This document shows positions 51,131 through 63,900 of a stretch of 64,000 bases of DNA, piece by piece. The notes below the pieces were generated by a model. The model did no database searches, was not told the origin of the DNA, and saw nothing but the letters and a program-made list of their open reading frames with translations. Every line of letters starts with the position of its first letter. Within the stretch, counting starts at the first letter, position 1. The position numbers were made by a program, and so were the translations under genes. This DNA is from Bimastos eiseni (Eukaryota; Annelida; Clitellata; Crassiclitellata; Lumbricidae): the NCBI GenBank assembly GCA_959347315.1, contig OY365806.1, positions 29,625,866 to 29,689,865 on the forward strand, given 5' to 3'.

Positions 51131-51511
51131 TCACAAGTTTGCGATCTGTCTGTTTGTTAACGAAATTGATTGATTGGCTAATTGATTGACATATGTCTGA
51201 GCTTCATCAGTATATTGATGAGCTGCAACCCCCAAAAGAGAGACAACTAGTTTTAATTCATCAATGTAAATAACATGAAACCGGTGTCCTGGAATGAAAC
51301 CCTGCCGAAGACCATAATCATGTGACCCTGGAGCAGTCTGACCAAGATGACCCAAAATGACCTGCGGATTTCGTCCAGAAAGGAAGTAACGCAACGACCA
51401 TAGAGAACCAATCGCTTCTCCTCCTTCATGTTCAAACAACAGGATACCGAATGATTTTTCATGGCGCTCCAGTGGGATGCCATGGTCAATAGCTAGTGTC
51501 GAAGGCCGCAA
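51131..51511 (-). pseudogene. CR1/L2-like LINE reverse-transcriptase fragment
   Basis: The frame reads IDHGIPLERHEKSFGI, SLRYFLSGRNPQVILG, then LRQGFIPGHRFHVIYIDELK and GVAAHQYTDEAQTYV. This is the order AFDTVDH, WLRSYLSGR, GVPQGSVLGP and YADDTQ of CR1/L2-type reverse transcriptases. The catalytic Asp pair is changed to Asp-Glu and both ends are missing, so it is inactive. Confidence 0.8.
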
Positions 51512-53103
51512 TCACATTAAAAGGGCAAGGAGTGTTATGTGGTTTTAGTCGACAGCTCATATTTTAACAAGGATGTTAGCAAGGATACTATTGATACCAC
51601 AAACTCAGTGGTGCGGAACCTTCTGAGCCTCGACTGTTGTCTGGGTGAGAGAGATCGAACAAGCTTCATCTTGCAGCGATCTCTGAAAGAAAAAAAATAT
51701 AGAAAACAGATCTGTCATGGGTTTCAGACGGAACATTACAGACCAGAATTGAAGGAGACGGTCAATCAGGTTCGCATCGAAGACTCATAGATAGGAGGAG
51801 CGACCTTCCTTGCGAACCGTTCAACAAATCAGCTCGCGTTGCTGATTTTTTAACGACACCGTTCCATATCGAAGATGATTTGGCGTCACCCTCCTCCTTT
51901 CTCCAGGCTTGGGACTAGCACTGTCAAAGTCCAAATCAGCTCATAAGGTCTTATACGGAGCACGCTTACCAGACTCGAGCTATCAATTGTTGGATTGTAG
52001 ACTCAGTACTGTGTCGAATAGACAATATTCCCGCACCACATGATAAGAAGGACATTGACGCTTCTTCCATTTTCCACCCTAGGTCACTTGCCCCTCATGC
52101 CCCATAACTACGCTACTGATCACCATTCAACACCCATGTGCCAGAGGGTGAGAAGGTAGTCCAGCACTAAAGCCCACCGAGACTTTGACAGATGGAAAAG
52201 ATAGGAGCTGCAGACAAGGAGGGAATGAGGGTGACTGTTGGGATGGATGAGGATTCAGGCTAAAGCTTCTGGGAATTAAGATAGGGATCGAGGAGCGCGG
52301 AAGGGAAGGAACGAAATGGCTGCATGGGGTTTGTCAGAGAGGAGAATTGCAACAGAAAAAGGGATAGCATGTGAACATTGTGAAGGGAGGGAAATCAATG
52401 GGTCTGAATATGAATGGAGGGGAACGAGAGGAGGAGAAAAGAATGGAAGGGAAGGGTTGAGGGACACGACAACAAAACGAGACTTTGACAAACGAATGAA
52501 CGTTGGTTGGTATCGCAATCGGTCAAGAGGACGTCGTCTGATCAATCGCTAGGGCATTTGTTAGAATTCGCGTCACTCAATCACCTCTGCAGTCTGCACC
52601 CATCTGTATTCCACGCTTCTCTGCTACACTAAGCGTCTACATAATGCATATTGAGTTGGATTGTTGATAAATATAATTTGCCCTCAGCCTTTACATGTAT
52701 ACGTGGCTTTTATCCGAAGGGGTTTTGTCCTACGCAGAATCCGGGTGCTAATGTCCCACCCTCAGTGTCTCAGAATGTGTATCTTCTCTGTTCATTGATA
52801 TTATGCCCCTATTCTCGGCCCTTCTCAGCCATTCGCTAATCTTTTATTCTTATAAAAGAACCGTGGAAATTTCAATTCAGGTCAACTGCCAGAATAAATA
52901 AAACAAACCCCTAGCCTACTACTGAGGGCATTTGTATATATATTTTTTATATACATGTATACCGTCCATCGTAATCGACCGTTTCCACCAACGATACATC
53001 TTACTACCGGTTTTATTGCAAAAGCCTTTCCAGGTCAACTGTCATCCAATCAGCTTGCTAGCTTGATTTGTCACACGCCTTGAACGCACACTTATATGTA
53101 CGA

Positions 53104-53293
53104 GCGTGGCACGATGGCCGATTGGTTAGAGAGGTCGGCCTGCAACACGTAGCGTGCGAGTTCGATCCTCGTCCGACGAGTCACTGTGTAGAGACCTTGA
53201 GCAAACTCTTCGAGCGCATCATTGCTCTGCAGTATAATTGCAATTGCGCCGACGAGTCGTGTGTGCACTTCTGAAATGATTGTAAGAAGGGCA

Positions 53294-53330
<37 letters not shown>
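53104..53330 (+). repeat. tRNA-derived SINE, copy 3
   Basis: This is the best preserved copy. The A-box region is ATGGCCGATTGGTTAGAG and the B box GAGTTCGATCCTCG. The shared body follows (GAGTCACTGTGTAGAGACC, ATTGCTCTGCAG, GTGTGCACTTCTG) with the tail GTAAGAAGGGCAGTATA running into an AT repeat. Confidence 0.88.
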
Positions 53331-53336
<6 letters not shown>

Positions 53337-53636
53337 ATATATTATCTATATCATTTATATATAATATAAATAATCGCAGTTGTATTGTATTGTATAGTTT
53401 TACGCACGGAACATTATTACCTTATCTTATTTCACCATGGGAATAGTCTGACCACGCTGTTTTCTTTTCGTAGGCTAGTGTACATTTCCATACCGTTCCC
53501 TTTGCACAGATCGATGCTGAAAGGATTTCCCGGTTGGTGGCGCAAGGGTGGGCGAGAGAACACTGGTGCTTAGGCATCCCGTGACATATCGTCTTATCGC
53601 CAATTCCCTCTCGGCCTCCATAAAGAAAGCAGACGA

Positions 53637-54040
53637 AGTCAAATGAAGGGAATGGAATGAATCGAAAGGCGATGGATACATAAGGAAGAGGAAGCGGATT
53701 GAGTTGAAGACAACGAGATGAAAGAACAGGCTTAGGGAGGGAAGAGGAGGAAATGGAGAAAGGTCAAGGAAGGACAAGAGTTATAAGTCAAGGGAAGATT
53801 CATAAAGTAATAAGATGAAAGACAAGGCATGCATGTCAACACAATGGAGATCAAAGGAAAACAAGAGGAGGGGTAGAGATAAAAGACAAATTAAGGGAAA
53901 GCAATGAGGTAAGGCAAATGGATTACATGGGAAGTCAAAGGAATGGACAGCGAGGAATTGAAGAAAAGGCGAGAAAGAGAAATAGTGCAATGAGAAGGAA
54001 GTCTGAAGGAATGGAATGCTGAAAATGAAAGACAACTCTG
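53637..54040. repeat. Polypurine tract
   Basis: The plus strand is A/G-rich with irregular GGAATGGAA and AAAGACAAG words, like the tract at 40556-41075. Confidence 0.75.
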
Positions 54041-54432
54041 CAACCTTCGCTTTACAATGGTTCCGACTTCGCTCTTCAATCACATTTGCTAATGTTGAGT
54101 CGTCGATCGCTTGAGTTTTCTGACGGTAGGTTTTCAGTTGGCTGATCTGTCGGTCGGTCGATCGGTTGGTCAGTTTTCGGACGGTCAGCTTTCTGTCGGT
54201 AGGCTTTCGGTCGTAGCCTAAGTACGTGCGTGCGAGTAGGTATGTTTTAACTTGGATGCCGTGTCTCCCGTTATGAGTGCGTTCGTCTGTCTCCTATTGT
54301 TTTGTCTGTCTGTCTGTCTGTATGTATGTATGTCTATAACTATGTCTGTCAGTCGCTGTATATAAGCCTGACTGTGTCTACGCCTCACCCAATCTTCCAA
54401 TTTACTCGGCATCAGCTGCTGTATCAGCTGAG

Positions 54433-54656
54433 GTGTGGAAGAGTCCTTTGCCTTCATTCCACCTAACCCCCTAAGTGTGTACAGGTCACGTAACCCTCGT
54501 CCCTCGGTCCCTCTGGGGTGGCCTAAGGAGGGCACGAAGACAACAACGCCTTCGTCTTACGACTCTACGAGGTCTTTCATCGTCAAAGACGATTCCGACG
54601 GAACGAAGTCCTCTATTGGCCGGTCTCGGTCTGCCTCATCTTTTCACTCTGTCTAA
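54433..54656 (+). CDS. Candidate terminal exon of an unidentified gene
   Basis: An open frame begins just after a possible acceptor (gctgag at 54431-54432) and ends in TAA. It encodes about 73 residues, Ser/Thr/Arg-rich (VYRSRNPRPSVPLGWPKEG, FIVKDDSDGTKSSIGRSRSA, SSFHSV). Base composition and codon use resemble the GPCR exon more than the flanking DNA. No upstream exon, start codon or family was recognised. The opposite strand at 54340-54480 also reads plausibly (LIQQLMPSKLEDWVRRRH), so the strand is uncertain. Confidence 0.3.
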
Positions 54657-54675
54657 CTGCCTGTGTCTCTGTCTG

Positions 54676-55090
54676 TCTGTATGTATGTATTTATTTATGT
54701 ATGTATGTATGTATGTATGTATGTGTGTATGTGTGCATGCGTGCATGCGTGCATGTATGTATATGTGCATGTATGTATGTATATGTGCATATATGTATGT
54801 ATGTATATGTGCATATATGTATGTATGTATATGTGCATATATGTATGTATGTATATGTGCATGTATGTATGTATGCATTTATGTATGCATATTGTGTGTA
54901 TGTATGTGTGTGTATGTATGTATGTATTTATGTATGTATGTATGTATGTATGCATATTGTATGTATGTATGTATGCATGTTGTATGCATGTATTCATACT
55001 GTATGTATGTAAGTGTGTATGTATGTATGCATATTGTATGTATGTATGTGTGTGTGTATGTATGTATGTATGTATGTATGTTTGTATATT
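54676..55090. repeat. TATG tetranucleotide microsatellite, imperfect
   Basis: It is about 415 bp of TATG/TGTATGTG units with interspersed GCATG variants. Long Cys/Met/Tyr/Val frames across it are artefacts. Confidence 0.97.
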
Positions 55091-55510
55091 TACCATTCTG
55101 TTTGTAATCACTATAGACATGAGAAGTTGGATTTATTCGGAGCACAGTCTTTATTAGGTTTCTGTGGATCCGTGACAATTTATCGTCGTCGCTCTGAGGC
55201 TCTGTCACTCTGTCTTCCTGCTTCAGTATCTCCATCATCTTGTGATGTTTATAATCTGTAGTTCGCTTTTCATCCAGCCACATTGTCCAAGTTCGCTTCG
55301 CTGACGTCTTTAAGTACCTCGTCGAAGCTTTAAGACCAGCGAGTTTCGTGTGCATTGGAAAGTGAATGGCAGCAAGTCCAGAGATCCTATTGGATCAGGG
55401 AAACGTCTTTTACTGGCTCTGTCATCTATAGCTAGGACAACAGCAGCAGCAGAGGCAAGTAATTCACGAATTGGCAAGAGGAGTATGCAGACATCTTCGA
55501 TCGAAAGGAG

Positions 55511-55512
<2 letters not shown>

Positions 55513-55578
<66 letters not shown>
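55513..55578. repeat. AT dinucleotide microsatellite
   Basis: About 33 TA units in a pure run. Shorter runs lie at 53297-53330, 45877-45904 and 46989-47055. Confidence 0.98.
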
Positions 55579-55581
<3 letters not shown>

Positions 55582-56211
55582 CTCTTTCTTGCACCTACAC
55601 TCCTACAGCAGTTCTCAGGCTTCTAGAGTGCCATTTTCATTACACAGCATCAATCAATATTCGCTAGCAAAACACTCCAGTCAGTAATCATAACGCAATG
55701 TAATTTGAAATGCAGACAATTAATTATAGCCAGACATCATAAAATGCAGCAGATAGAGAGATAGAAGAGTTTCACCAAATTTAACACCACACGAGCCTTT
55801 CCAGGTCGTGTGGAATGCAAAAGACCATCAAATGCAACTTACAACCTACAAACATCAATGTGGAATGTGAAGAAAGTGTAAATACTTAAAACATGTATGC
55901 AACAGCATCTGAGACCCAGAGGACCAATTCGAACATAGGTAAATTACACAAAACTAAATTAAATAAACAAATAATTAGTTAATTAAATTAACTGGTAACT
56001 AAAAATCAATGAAAATTATGGAGTTGTGTAAATAAACCCAAAATATCTGTCATCTATTAAAATGCGTATTTATCATCTTAACATTATCGCAAACAATTAT
56101 ATCATTTGTATTACATAGCTCATGAGTTATCACAATAATAATACACAAGAAATAAGTTTTTTGTATTGTTATCGTTATTATTATTATTATTACTATTACT
56201 ATTATTATCAT

Positions 56212-56299
56212 TAAAATAGCTGTCAGGAGGGTCAGGCCTCGTCTTCATGGGTCAAAGGAAAATTGCCATTAAAAGTAACCAGATTGTAACGCTGGATGC
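56212..56299 (+). repeat. Interspersed repeat, copy B (about 88 bp)
   Basis: This is the second copy of the family at 41449-41536, with the same four conserved blocks in order and ATT-rich simple repeats on both sides. Confidence 0.8.
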
Positions 56300-57217
56300 A
56301 AATTATTATTACTATTACTATTTATTATTATTATTATAATTCTTATTTATAACTGAAGAAGACTTTCAAAAAGTAGCATCTCGATTTCATTTCTTCCTCT
56401 TATCTATGTTGCTGCTACATTTCTAAATATCATCCACTGTAGCCCTCTGAAACACTACCAACCTCACCACGTGACCAGAACTTAGAACCACATCTGGCCA
56501 TCATACCTGCTTTCATCAAGCCCTCTGCATATTTAGGCTTATTTATGTGTGTATATATATACACATTATACATACATACATAAGCTTAAATATATCTATA
56601 TATTACACATTTATTAAGCACCAGTGTCTACTGATCAGGCATCAATCCATGGCACTGAGCAATTGTTGTGAATGATTTGCTCCAAATCTCCACAGTAACC
56701 ATCATTTCACAACCCACATTATCTGCCTTACAAGTCAAACCTCTAACCAATCAGCAACATGTCTCCCATACAATATATATATATATATTATATATAATTC
56801 ATGCAAATGATTACAACAAATATACATATATATTTATATATCTATATAATAATTTGCACATGTATATAACAAAAGAGATGAAGTTCTTGGTAAATGGCTT
56901 ATCTAGAAAACAAAGAGTTTAAAATAACAAAAACTTAACAATAAAATGCAAACAGTAGAGATCAAAGGAACTCTACCAAATAATTATATTACTCTATGTT
57001 AGTAGCTTTGGAAAAGCGTTGGTCTTTGACATCGGGCCATAAATATGCATACAAATTTCTACAGATAGTAACAGTTATATAAGAAGAGATCAAATGGACG
57101 CAAGAAACAAATCCCTTGAATCTATGGCTATTTACAAATTTGCCGAAGGTTAGGTTGTTAGTGACGAGTAGGTTTCTACAAGCACATTGACCAGCACATG
57201 ATGACATGTGATGTTGC

Positions 57218-57884
57218 TTAGTCATCAGTGTTGTCGACTTTTGCAAAAGGATCAACCTGTTAACACAACATCACCATCATCAGCATCATCATCATATTCA
57301 TCATTGTCAAACACAATGACATATATACTCAATTTAGCTGAGAAAGAAATGCAACCACCACGACCTCTTCAAATCAACAGGAGCATATTAAGTGCATTTT
57401 CAGTAATAACATTAGATGTAGAGATGTAAGGTAATCTAACTTAGCAACACACAAGGCATTGATTGGTTTGTTTGGTGCAGATAAATTGGTTGTAAATACC
57501 GGTATATCAAAATCCATACAAACCTGGCTTCTGTGTGATGCGACAGGAATGTCCTAAATCAGATTATGGTGTATAAGCAGATGGAAAGAGAAAAGGCCTA
57601 AGGTTAGCAAAAGAGCACAATTTATATAGCTCTACAATCTTAATAAACATACTACGATCTTTCTGTTCATTGGAGACTCGACAATGATGTCAGTGCTGTT
57701 GGGACCATATGCCTTGCATGACCTGGCCCAGTTGGCTTTGATCTCAATCAGCTGCTGGCTCTCCTGCGGCTGAAGGAACTTCCGGTTGGCCGAAATGCAA
57801 AGTATCTGGTCACGCTCGACTTGATCGAAATCATTCACCTGTATAAAGTATGGCATGCACAATGAAAGCTTTGCCATTGGTGTA

Positions 57885-57929
<45 letters not shown>

Positions 57930-60900
57930 TCATCATCTAACAAAACAGAAATGTCATGAAGTCATTCATGAAGTTAACTTTTCCTGTAACACTGGTAGGT
58001 GGTGCTGCAATTATTAATGTCATTGTATAAAGAATTAACATGCTCACTGCTTGAATGGGATTATTTTTAAAGGAAAAATTCATTTCAAAATTGCATTTTA
58101 ACCGTATTATCATCCAGCGGACGATTACTACAGAAAACACATTAAAAGTATCACTTTTAATTTTTACCATCTTTGTGCATGAACGAATAGAAATGTCAGT
58201 CAAACTGATTCATTTCATTTCGGTAGGTGCCGCTGCTATTATGAAGGTCATAATATGAAGAATTTAAATGCAAAATGGGTTAATTTTCAGTGGAAAATAC
58301 CTTTGAAAAATGTAACCACCAGAGTGGTCTGCATGCTCACTGGCTCAATGGAAAACACATTTAAAATTTTTATTTAACTGTCTTAGCTGATGTTCCACTA
58401 ACTTTCAGTTAAGTAGTTGGTGCTGTTATAATGAAGCTTTTTGAAATGGGCAGATTTAAAAATCTTAGTTCAACCGTTTTAGGAAGGGCAAACATCTAGT
58501 AATAATATTAGCATCATCACCCTTACAATCATTGCCATAATCATAATCACTGCCAGCATCATCATCAATAATCACCATCAGCATCACCATCATTACCAAA
58601 ATCATTTTAATCATCAGGTACAGATACCAAGCTGCTCTTATCCTCATGATCATCATTATCACTACCAATACCAGCTCCATCATCACATAGTCATAATTAT
58701 CACAATAATTTGCTTTTACACATCATCATCATCAGAATAATCATCCAACCTCACCAGCATCACCATTGTCTTCACCATCATCATCACCAGTATCACCACT
58801 TGAACTTACCAGTTCTCCATCGATGGTGAAAATGTGTTTGGGTGGTCTTGAGAGGTTAAGGCGTGTGGCACCATTGTCGAGCAGTTGAGCCAAGGTCTCG
58901 CCCCAGACGTATTGCGCCAGCTCCACTTTCTCACCATTTGGAAAGACCAACACTCGCTTCTAAACAAACGAATCAAAACCAAATTTTAAGGAACACAATT
59001 TTAACCATATTTATAGTTGAACATATTCTGTAACGCAAGTTGATCAGGTTGTTTCTCATCATGCTCTGCCAAAAATGCAACAGAGAAGGTTCTCAGAGGT
59101 CAGCCCTTCACTCTGGAATGGGTTTGCACACAATGTGTCAGGAGCTACTGCCTTCTATGCCCCTATTTCAGAAGCAGTTTAACACCATTCTATTCAGTCA
59201 TCATATTATGTCATTTGGTTAGGAACATCACTGATTAGTTTTCTTGCGGAGGCGCTCTATAAGTAAGCACTGATCGTTTACAATTACATAAATGTTGACA
59301 GCCCTTTATATCCATTTGAATCACTAAGACTGCAATTTAGCCTTTGTTCTGTGTGTTCTAGTACTCTCATCTATACTCATCTATACTCATCTATACTCAT
59401 CTATACTCATCTATACTCATCTATACTTGTGGCGGACAGGCCACAAGGCTTGAATGAATGATTTATTTAAATAATCGGCTCGCCATAGTGTTATTTTACG
59501 TCTATTTTTTTACAGTGTTGCGCATAGGAAGGAAGACCGATCGGTGGTTTTTAAGTGAGTGCATAGCTTGCAGACGCATGAATTGGCTTGAGTATAGCCT
59601 GACATGCGGTGCATCGCTATATATGTGAAGCAGTGGTTCGTACTGCTTCATACGTAGAGTGGTTCTCGTACCGCTCCAGGGATCGTTGAGTGTTGCCATA
59701 TAAATACGACCTCTAGTGACAGCCGCTCTCGCGGTCAGGCTGGTGCTGCTTTTCGCTGATCTGGCGGGGTGGGCCCCTCTGCCGTCGATCGCAAGACGGA
59801 CCGTGCCCTGATCGTAGGAGTCAACAGGCTGACAGAGAAAGACCGATCGTGAGAAATGCTCACAGGTTCGAGAGTGCGTAAAGACCCGATCGAGAGAAAT
59901 AAATGAATGAATGACAGGTCTGTTCGGAAATACGGGGAAGATGGTGACCCCGTTGGTGGCCGTGAGTGATACAGACTGGGTGAGTCCCAGAAGGGACCGA
60001 CGCATATATCGAGAGAGACCTCGGCGGCCGACCGAGAGATAGACTGGGAAAAATCCCCGACCGTGCAGACCGTGGGAGTTCTGGTGGCCGAGAAATAGTC
60101 TTGTTGGCTACCTAGATCGGTCATAGTTACTCCTCGAGAATACCAGCCGGTTGTCGGATACGTGACCCCGTCGGTGGCCGTGAGAAATAGAGATCGGGTA
60201 AAGCCCCGAGCAACCGAACGCTACATCGAGACAGATTTATGGCGACTGTTGAGACAATTTACGGGAAGAATTCCCCAGTGTACACGTTGGTTAAAAGACG
60301 GGGAGGGCGGCCCCGTGAAGCCGTTGGAAACAGACTGAGAGCTACCGGAGAAGCCGTTGACAAATACTGGAAAACATGAATACATTCGATAAATACGGGG
60401 AGGGTGACCCCATTGGTGCGTTCGATACAGGGAAAGTTCCCTTTGGTGCCGAAAACCTGATCAATTGTGAGCGTCTCCGCATATTCTTTCTATTTACGGT
60501 TTTCCGTAAATATCTATGCTTGGCTACCTAACGGTGGTCATACTTACTCCTCTCGTTTACCAGCAATCTGTTGAATTGCGTGTCTGATCGCAATGTCTTA
60601 GGTCGCGGTTTCCCCGCGTATCTATACTTGAGTTACTTAACGTAATATCTGTACTTGCGGTGTCCCCGCAGTATGTCTTCTTGATTGTCTTACGGTCTTT
60701 CGGTAAATATTCTTACTGGCTACCTAAGTTGGTCACAGTTACTCCTCTCGGTTTTCCAGAAATCTATTCAATCTTGTGTGTCTAGTTGCAATATCTTGGC
60801 TCGCGGTTTCCCCGCGAGGCGTCTACTAATTTCTTCTTGTAGATCTAACTACGTAATTTCTTTTCGAGGACTTCCTCGAAAGACCTGCCAGTGGTTCGTT

Positions 60901-63900
60901 CCAGTGTATAAGAGACAGAGTACAATTGCTTCAGAGAAAGTGATTATTATAATACAGGTCTGTGTGAAACATAGAGGTAACGTGGTGACACTTACCTCAG
61001 GTGCCTGTGAGAGAATTGATTCTGAGAAACGAGAGTTGGTGCATTACCGTTGGTCAGAGCTCTAGGTGACGAGTATCTAGATGATCCTACGATGAGAGGA
61101 ATAAGTGCAGTCCGAGGAAGTTACAGACATGTGAGAGTCTGGGTGATCGGATATTAAAGTATATGACAGATGCAAGCCGGCCGAGGAATATACTTGTTGG
61201 CTACCTAGTTCGGTCATAGTTACTCCTCACGAATACCAGCAGGTTGTCGGAGACGTGAAAATTCGGGTGGCCGCAAAAGATACAAGCCGAGTAGATTACC
61301 GCAGTAGCAGCCGTACAAACCGAGAGAGCTGCCGGTGGAGCGTTGGCACATACGGGGAAAGTTCCCCATTGAATACGTTCGATAGAAATATCGGGGAAAT
61401 TCCCGAAGGACCCGCTGGAATTACACGTGGAGGGTGAACACGTTAGAAGAGCACGTGACAAACAAGAGAAAACACTGGTGCCGATTGATACCTTCAGGTT
61501 ACTAGTCAAGTAACTCTTCTTGATGGCTTTATAGTCGTTCGATAGATACTCTTGTTTGTTACCTACGTTGGTCATAGTTACTCCTCCCGGTTTTCCGAGT
61601 ATCAGAATATATTACGGTTTTGGCGGACAACTGCCAACGCAGAGGACGGTCAATCGTGTGCATGATAACTTATGCGTGTGAGGCCGGTATGCCACACACG
61701 GAAATGGGCCAAGAGGCCGACGTGAAAGTCTGGGCAGTCGGAAATCCAGGGTAAAGATAGTAAGCAGACCAAGAATTGATCGATGCGTTTAAATATTACT
61801 GTTGGCTACCTACGTTGGTCATAGATACTCCTCCCGTTTTCCCGAAAAGTATCTATTTGCGTGTCTGATCGAAGTGATCGATACGAGTACGTTTGGGTAA
61901 TCGGGTACCCAGGTGAATACATGGTTGTTTGTCGTCACACACAGTTCTGAGAGCTGACTAAAGTGCGAGGTCGGGCCCCCTCGTGCGTAGGTCGGATCGA
62001 AGATCTGTGTGCAGATAGCGAAGGTTATAGACAGAAGACCTTCACTATCAGTGTCCGTGAATACCATGCCAGTGTCATTTTGTATCGAAGCAGAATATAT
62101 CAGTGTTGGTGGGTAACTGCTAACACAGAGGACGGGAACTTAGTCCGTCAATGGTGCATGACAAAATATACGTGTGCGGCCGTTTATGCCATATACGGAA
62201 ATAGACCGAGAGAGATACGTGTTGAGCAGAAGGCGTGATAGATAAGTGTCGGAGATGACATGACTAAGAGCTGTGAGACTGGTGTGTTAGAGGCTACCCA
62301 CAGAGGTTAGAGAGTTGGGACAGTAATGTCTAAGAGTACAAGACATTGAATGTAGCTACCGATAATTGTATAGGCCGAAATGGCTTATGGACTTGTTTCA
62401 AATATGTCTGAACCTCGTAACTTAAGACAACGTTTGGTGTCCCTAAATGGCGATAGTTTCAGAGTCACAGGATGCTGAACGGTACGACATCAGGTAGAGG
62501 AAAACGAGGCTAGTAGCTTGGAAGGTATGCAAGGCGAGGAAGACTCCTGCCGGTATGATTATGAACCCTGTTTTGAGTACGGCCATCCTCAGAACGTTGC
62601 CCATCCGGCGACCGCGGAATAGGCAGAGTCAGACCTCGTTACTAATTCGAGTCGTGTTACCTTTCTTGGAGAAGAGACCCGTCCCTAATCTCGCCTGGTG
62701 ATAGTGAACATCCTGGTAGATATAGAGAGTAACCGTTTGGCATTGAGATTTGGTAAGAAAGTGATTCGGGCGACTCCAGGCGTGTTCGCAAGCTGGAGTC
62801 GACACCGTCCGTTAGCGCTAGGCAGGCGCTCGGGCGGCAGAACGCCACATACTCATTTATACTCATCTATACTGACTAATTATTCTGTTTTACTACTATA
62901 TTGCAACCTAATGAAATTCAATTAAAACTAATTACAATTAAATTGAAGTCATTTCCCTTACCATATTTGGCTGTGTGTACAGTCGACCGGTTGTATCGAC
63001 TTTGCAAGTTTTCACACCCTTTGGTTTCTGCTTCGCTTTCATTGTTTGCAGATGAACCTGAAATATCATCATTTACTATTTATTCATCTAATCTTGTTTT
63101 TCTCAATGTCTTCTACTGTTAAAGTTGACATAAACAACCTGAAGGTGTCTTTATTTTTTTTAGTTAAAGTAAGGCCAGCTAAAACAAGACAAGGTTAATA
63201 ATATCAAGGTAAGGTACTTCAATAAAGTGAGGTTATTTGACACTGTCATTTTCAATAGTAGACTTAACCTACAGGCACCAGNNNNNNNNNNNNNNNNNNN
63301 NNNNNNNNNNNNNNNNNNNNNNNNNNNNNNNNNNNNNNNNNNNNNNNNNNNNNNNNNNNNNNNNNNNNNNNNNNNNNNNNNNNNNNNNNNNNNNNNNNNN
63401 NNNNNNNNNNNNNNNNNNNNNNNNNNNNNNNNNNNNNNNNNNNNNNNNNNNNNNNNNNNNNNNNNNNNNNNNNNNNNNNNNGTTATGTAGCCTATGTATA
63501 TACATGTATGTATGCATGAATTTTTGCATGTTTGTCTGTACATATGCATTGTACATATGCCTGTATATGAGCATGTGTATTATTTATGTATGTTATGTAT
63601 TTATATATGGTACATATGTATGTATCTTTCCAGCTAACAGGCCAGCAGAATATTGTCCATTGTCCATAATGCTGTCATCAAAAACTATATGGGTGATTGG
63701 TAGCTTATGTGTGTGTATGTGTGTGTGTGTATGTGTGTATGTACGTATGTATGTATGCATGCATGCATGCATACATGTATGTACATATGTATGCATACAA
63801 TGCATGCATTGCATGTACGTATGGCTGTGCATGCAGTAGTATACATGCACACGTCTGGCTTTTTACATCGAGCCTTTCATGAACCTAGTAAGGAAGCAAT

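Noticed and set aside
54475..55120. Long Cys/Met/Tyr or His/Thr-rich frames
   Set aside because: They are translations of the TATG microsatellite in several phases.
60827..60844. TAATTTCTTCTTGTAGAT resembles a Cas12a direct repeat
   Set aside because: It is a single occurrence in an animal genome, with no spacer-repeat array and no cas genes. It is a chance resemblance.
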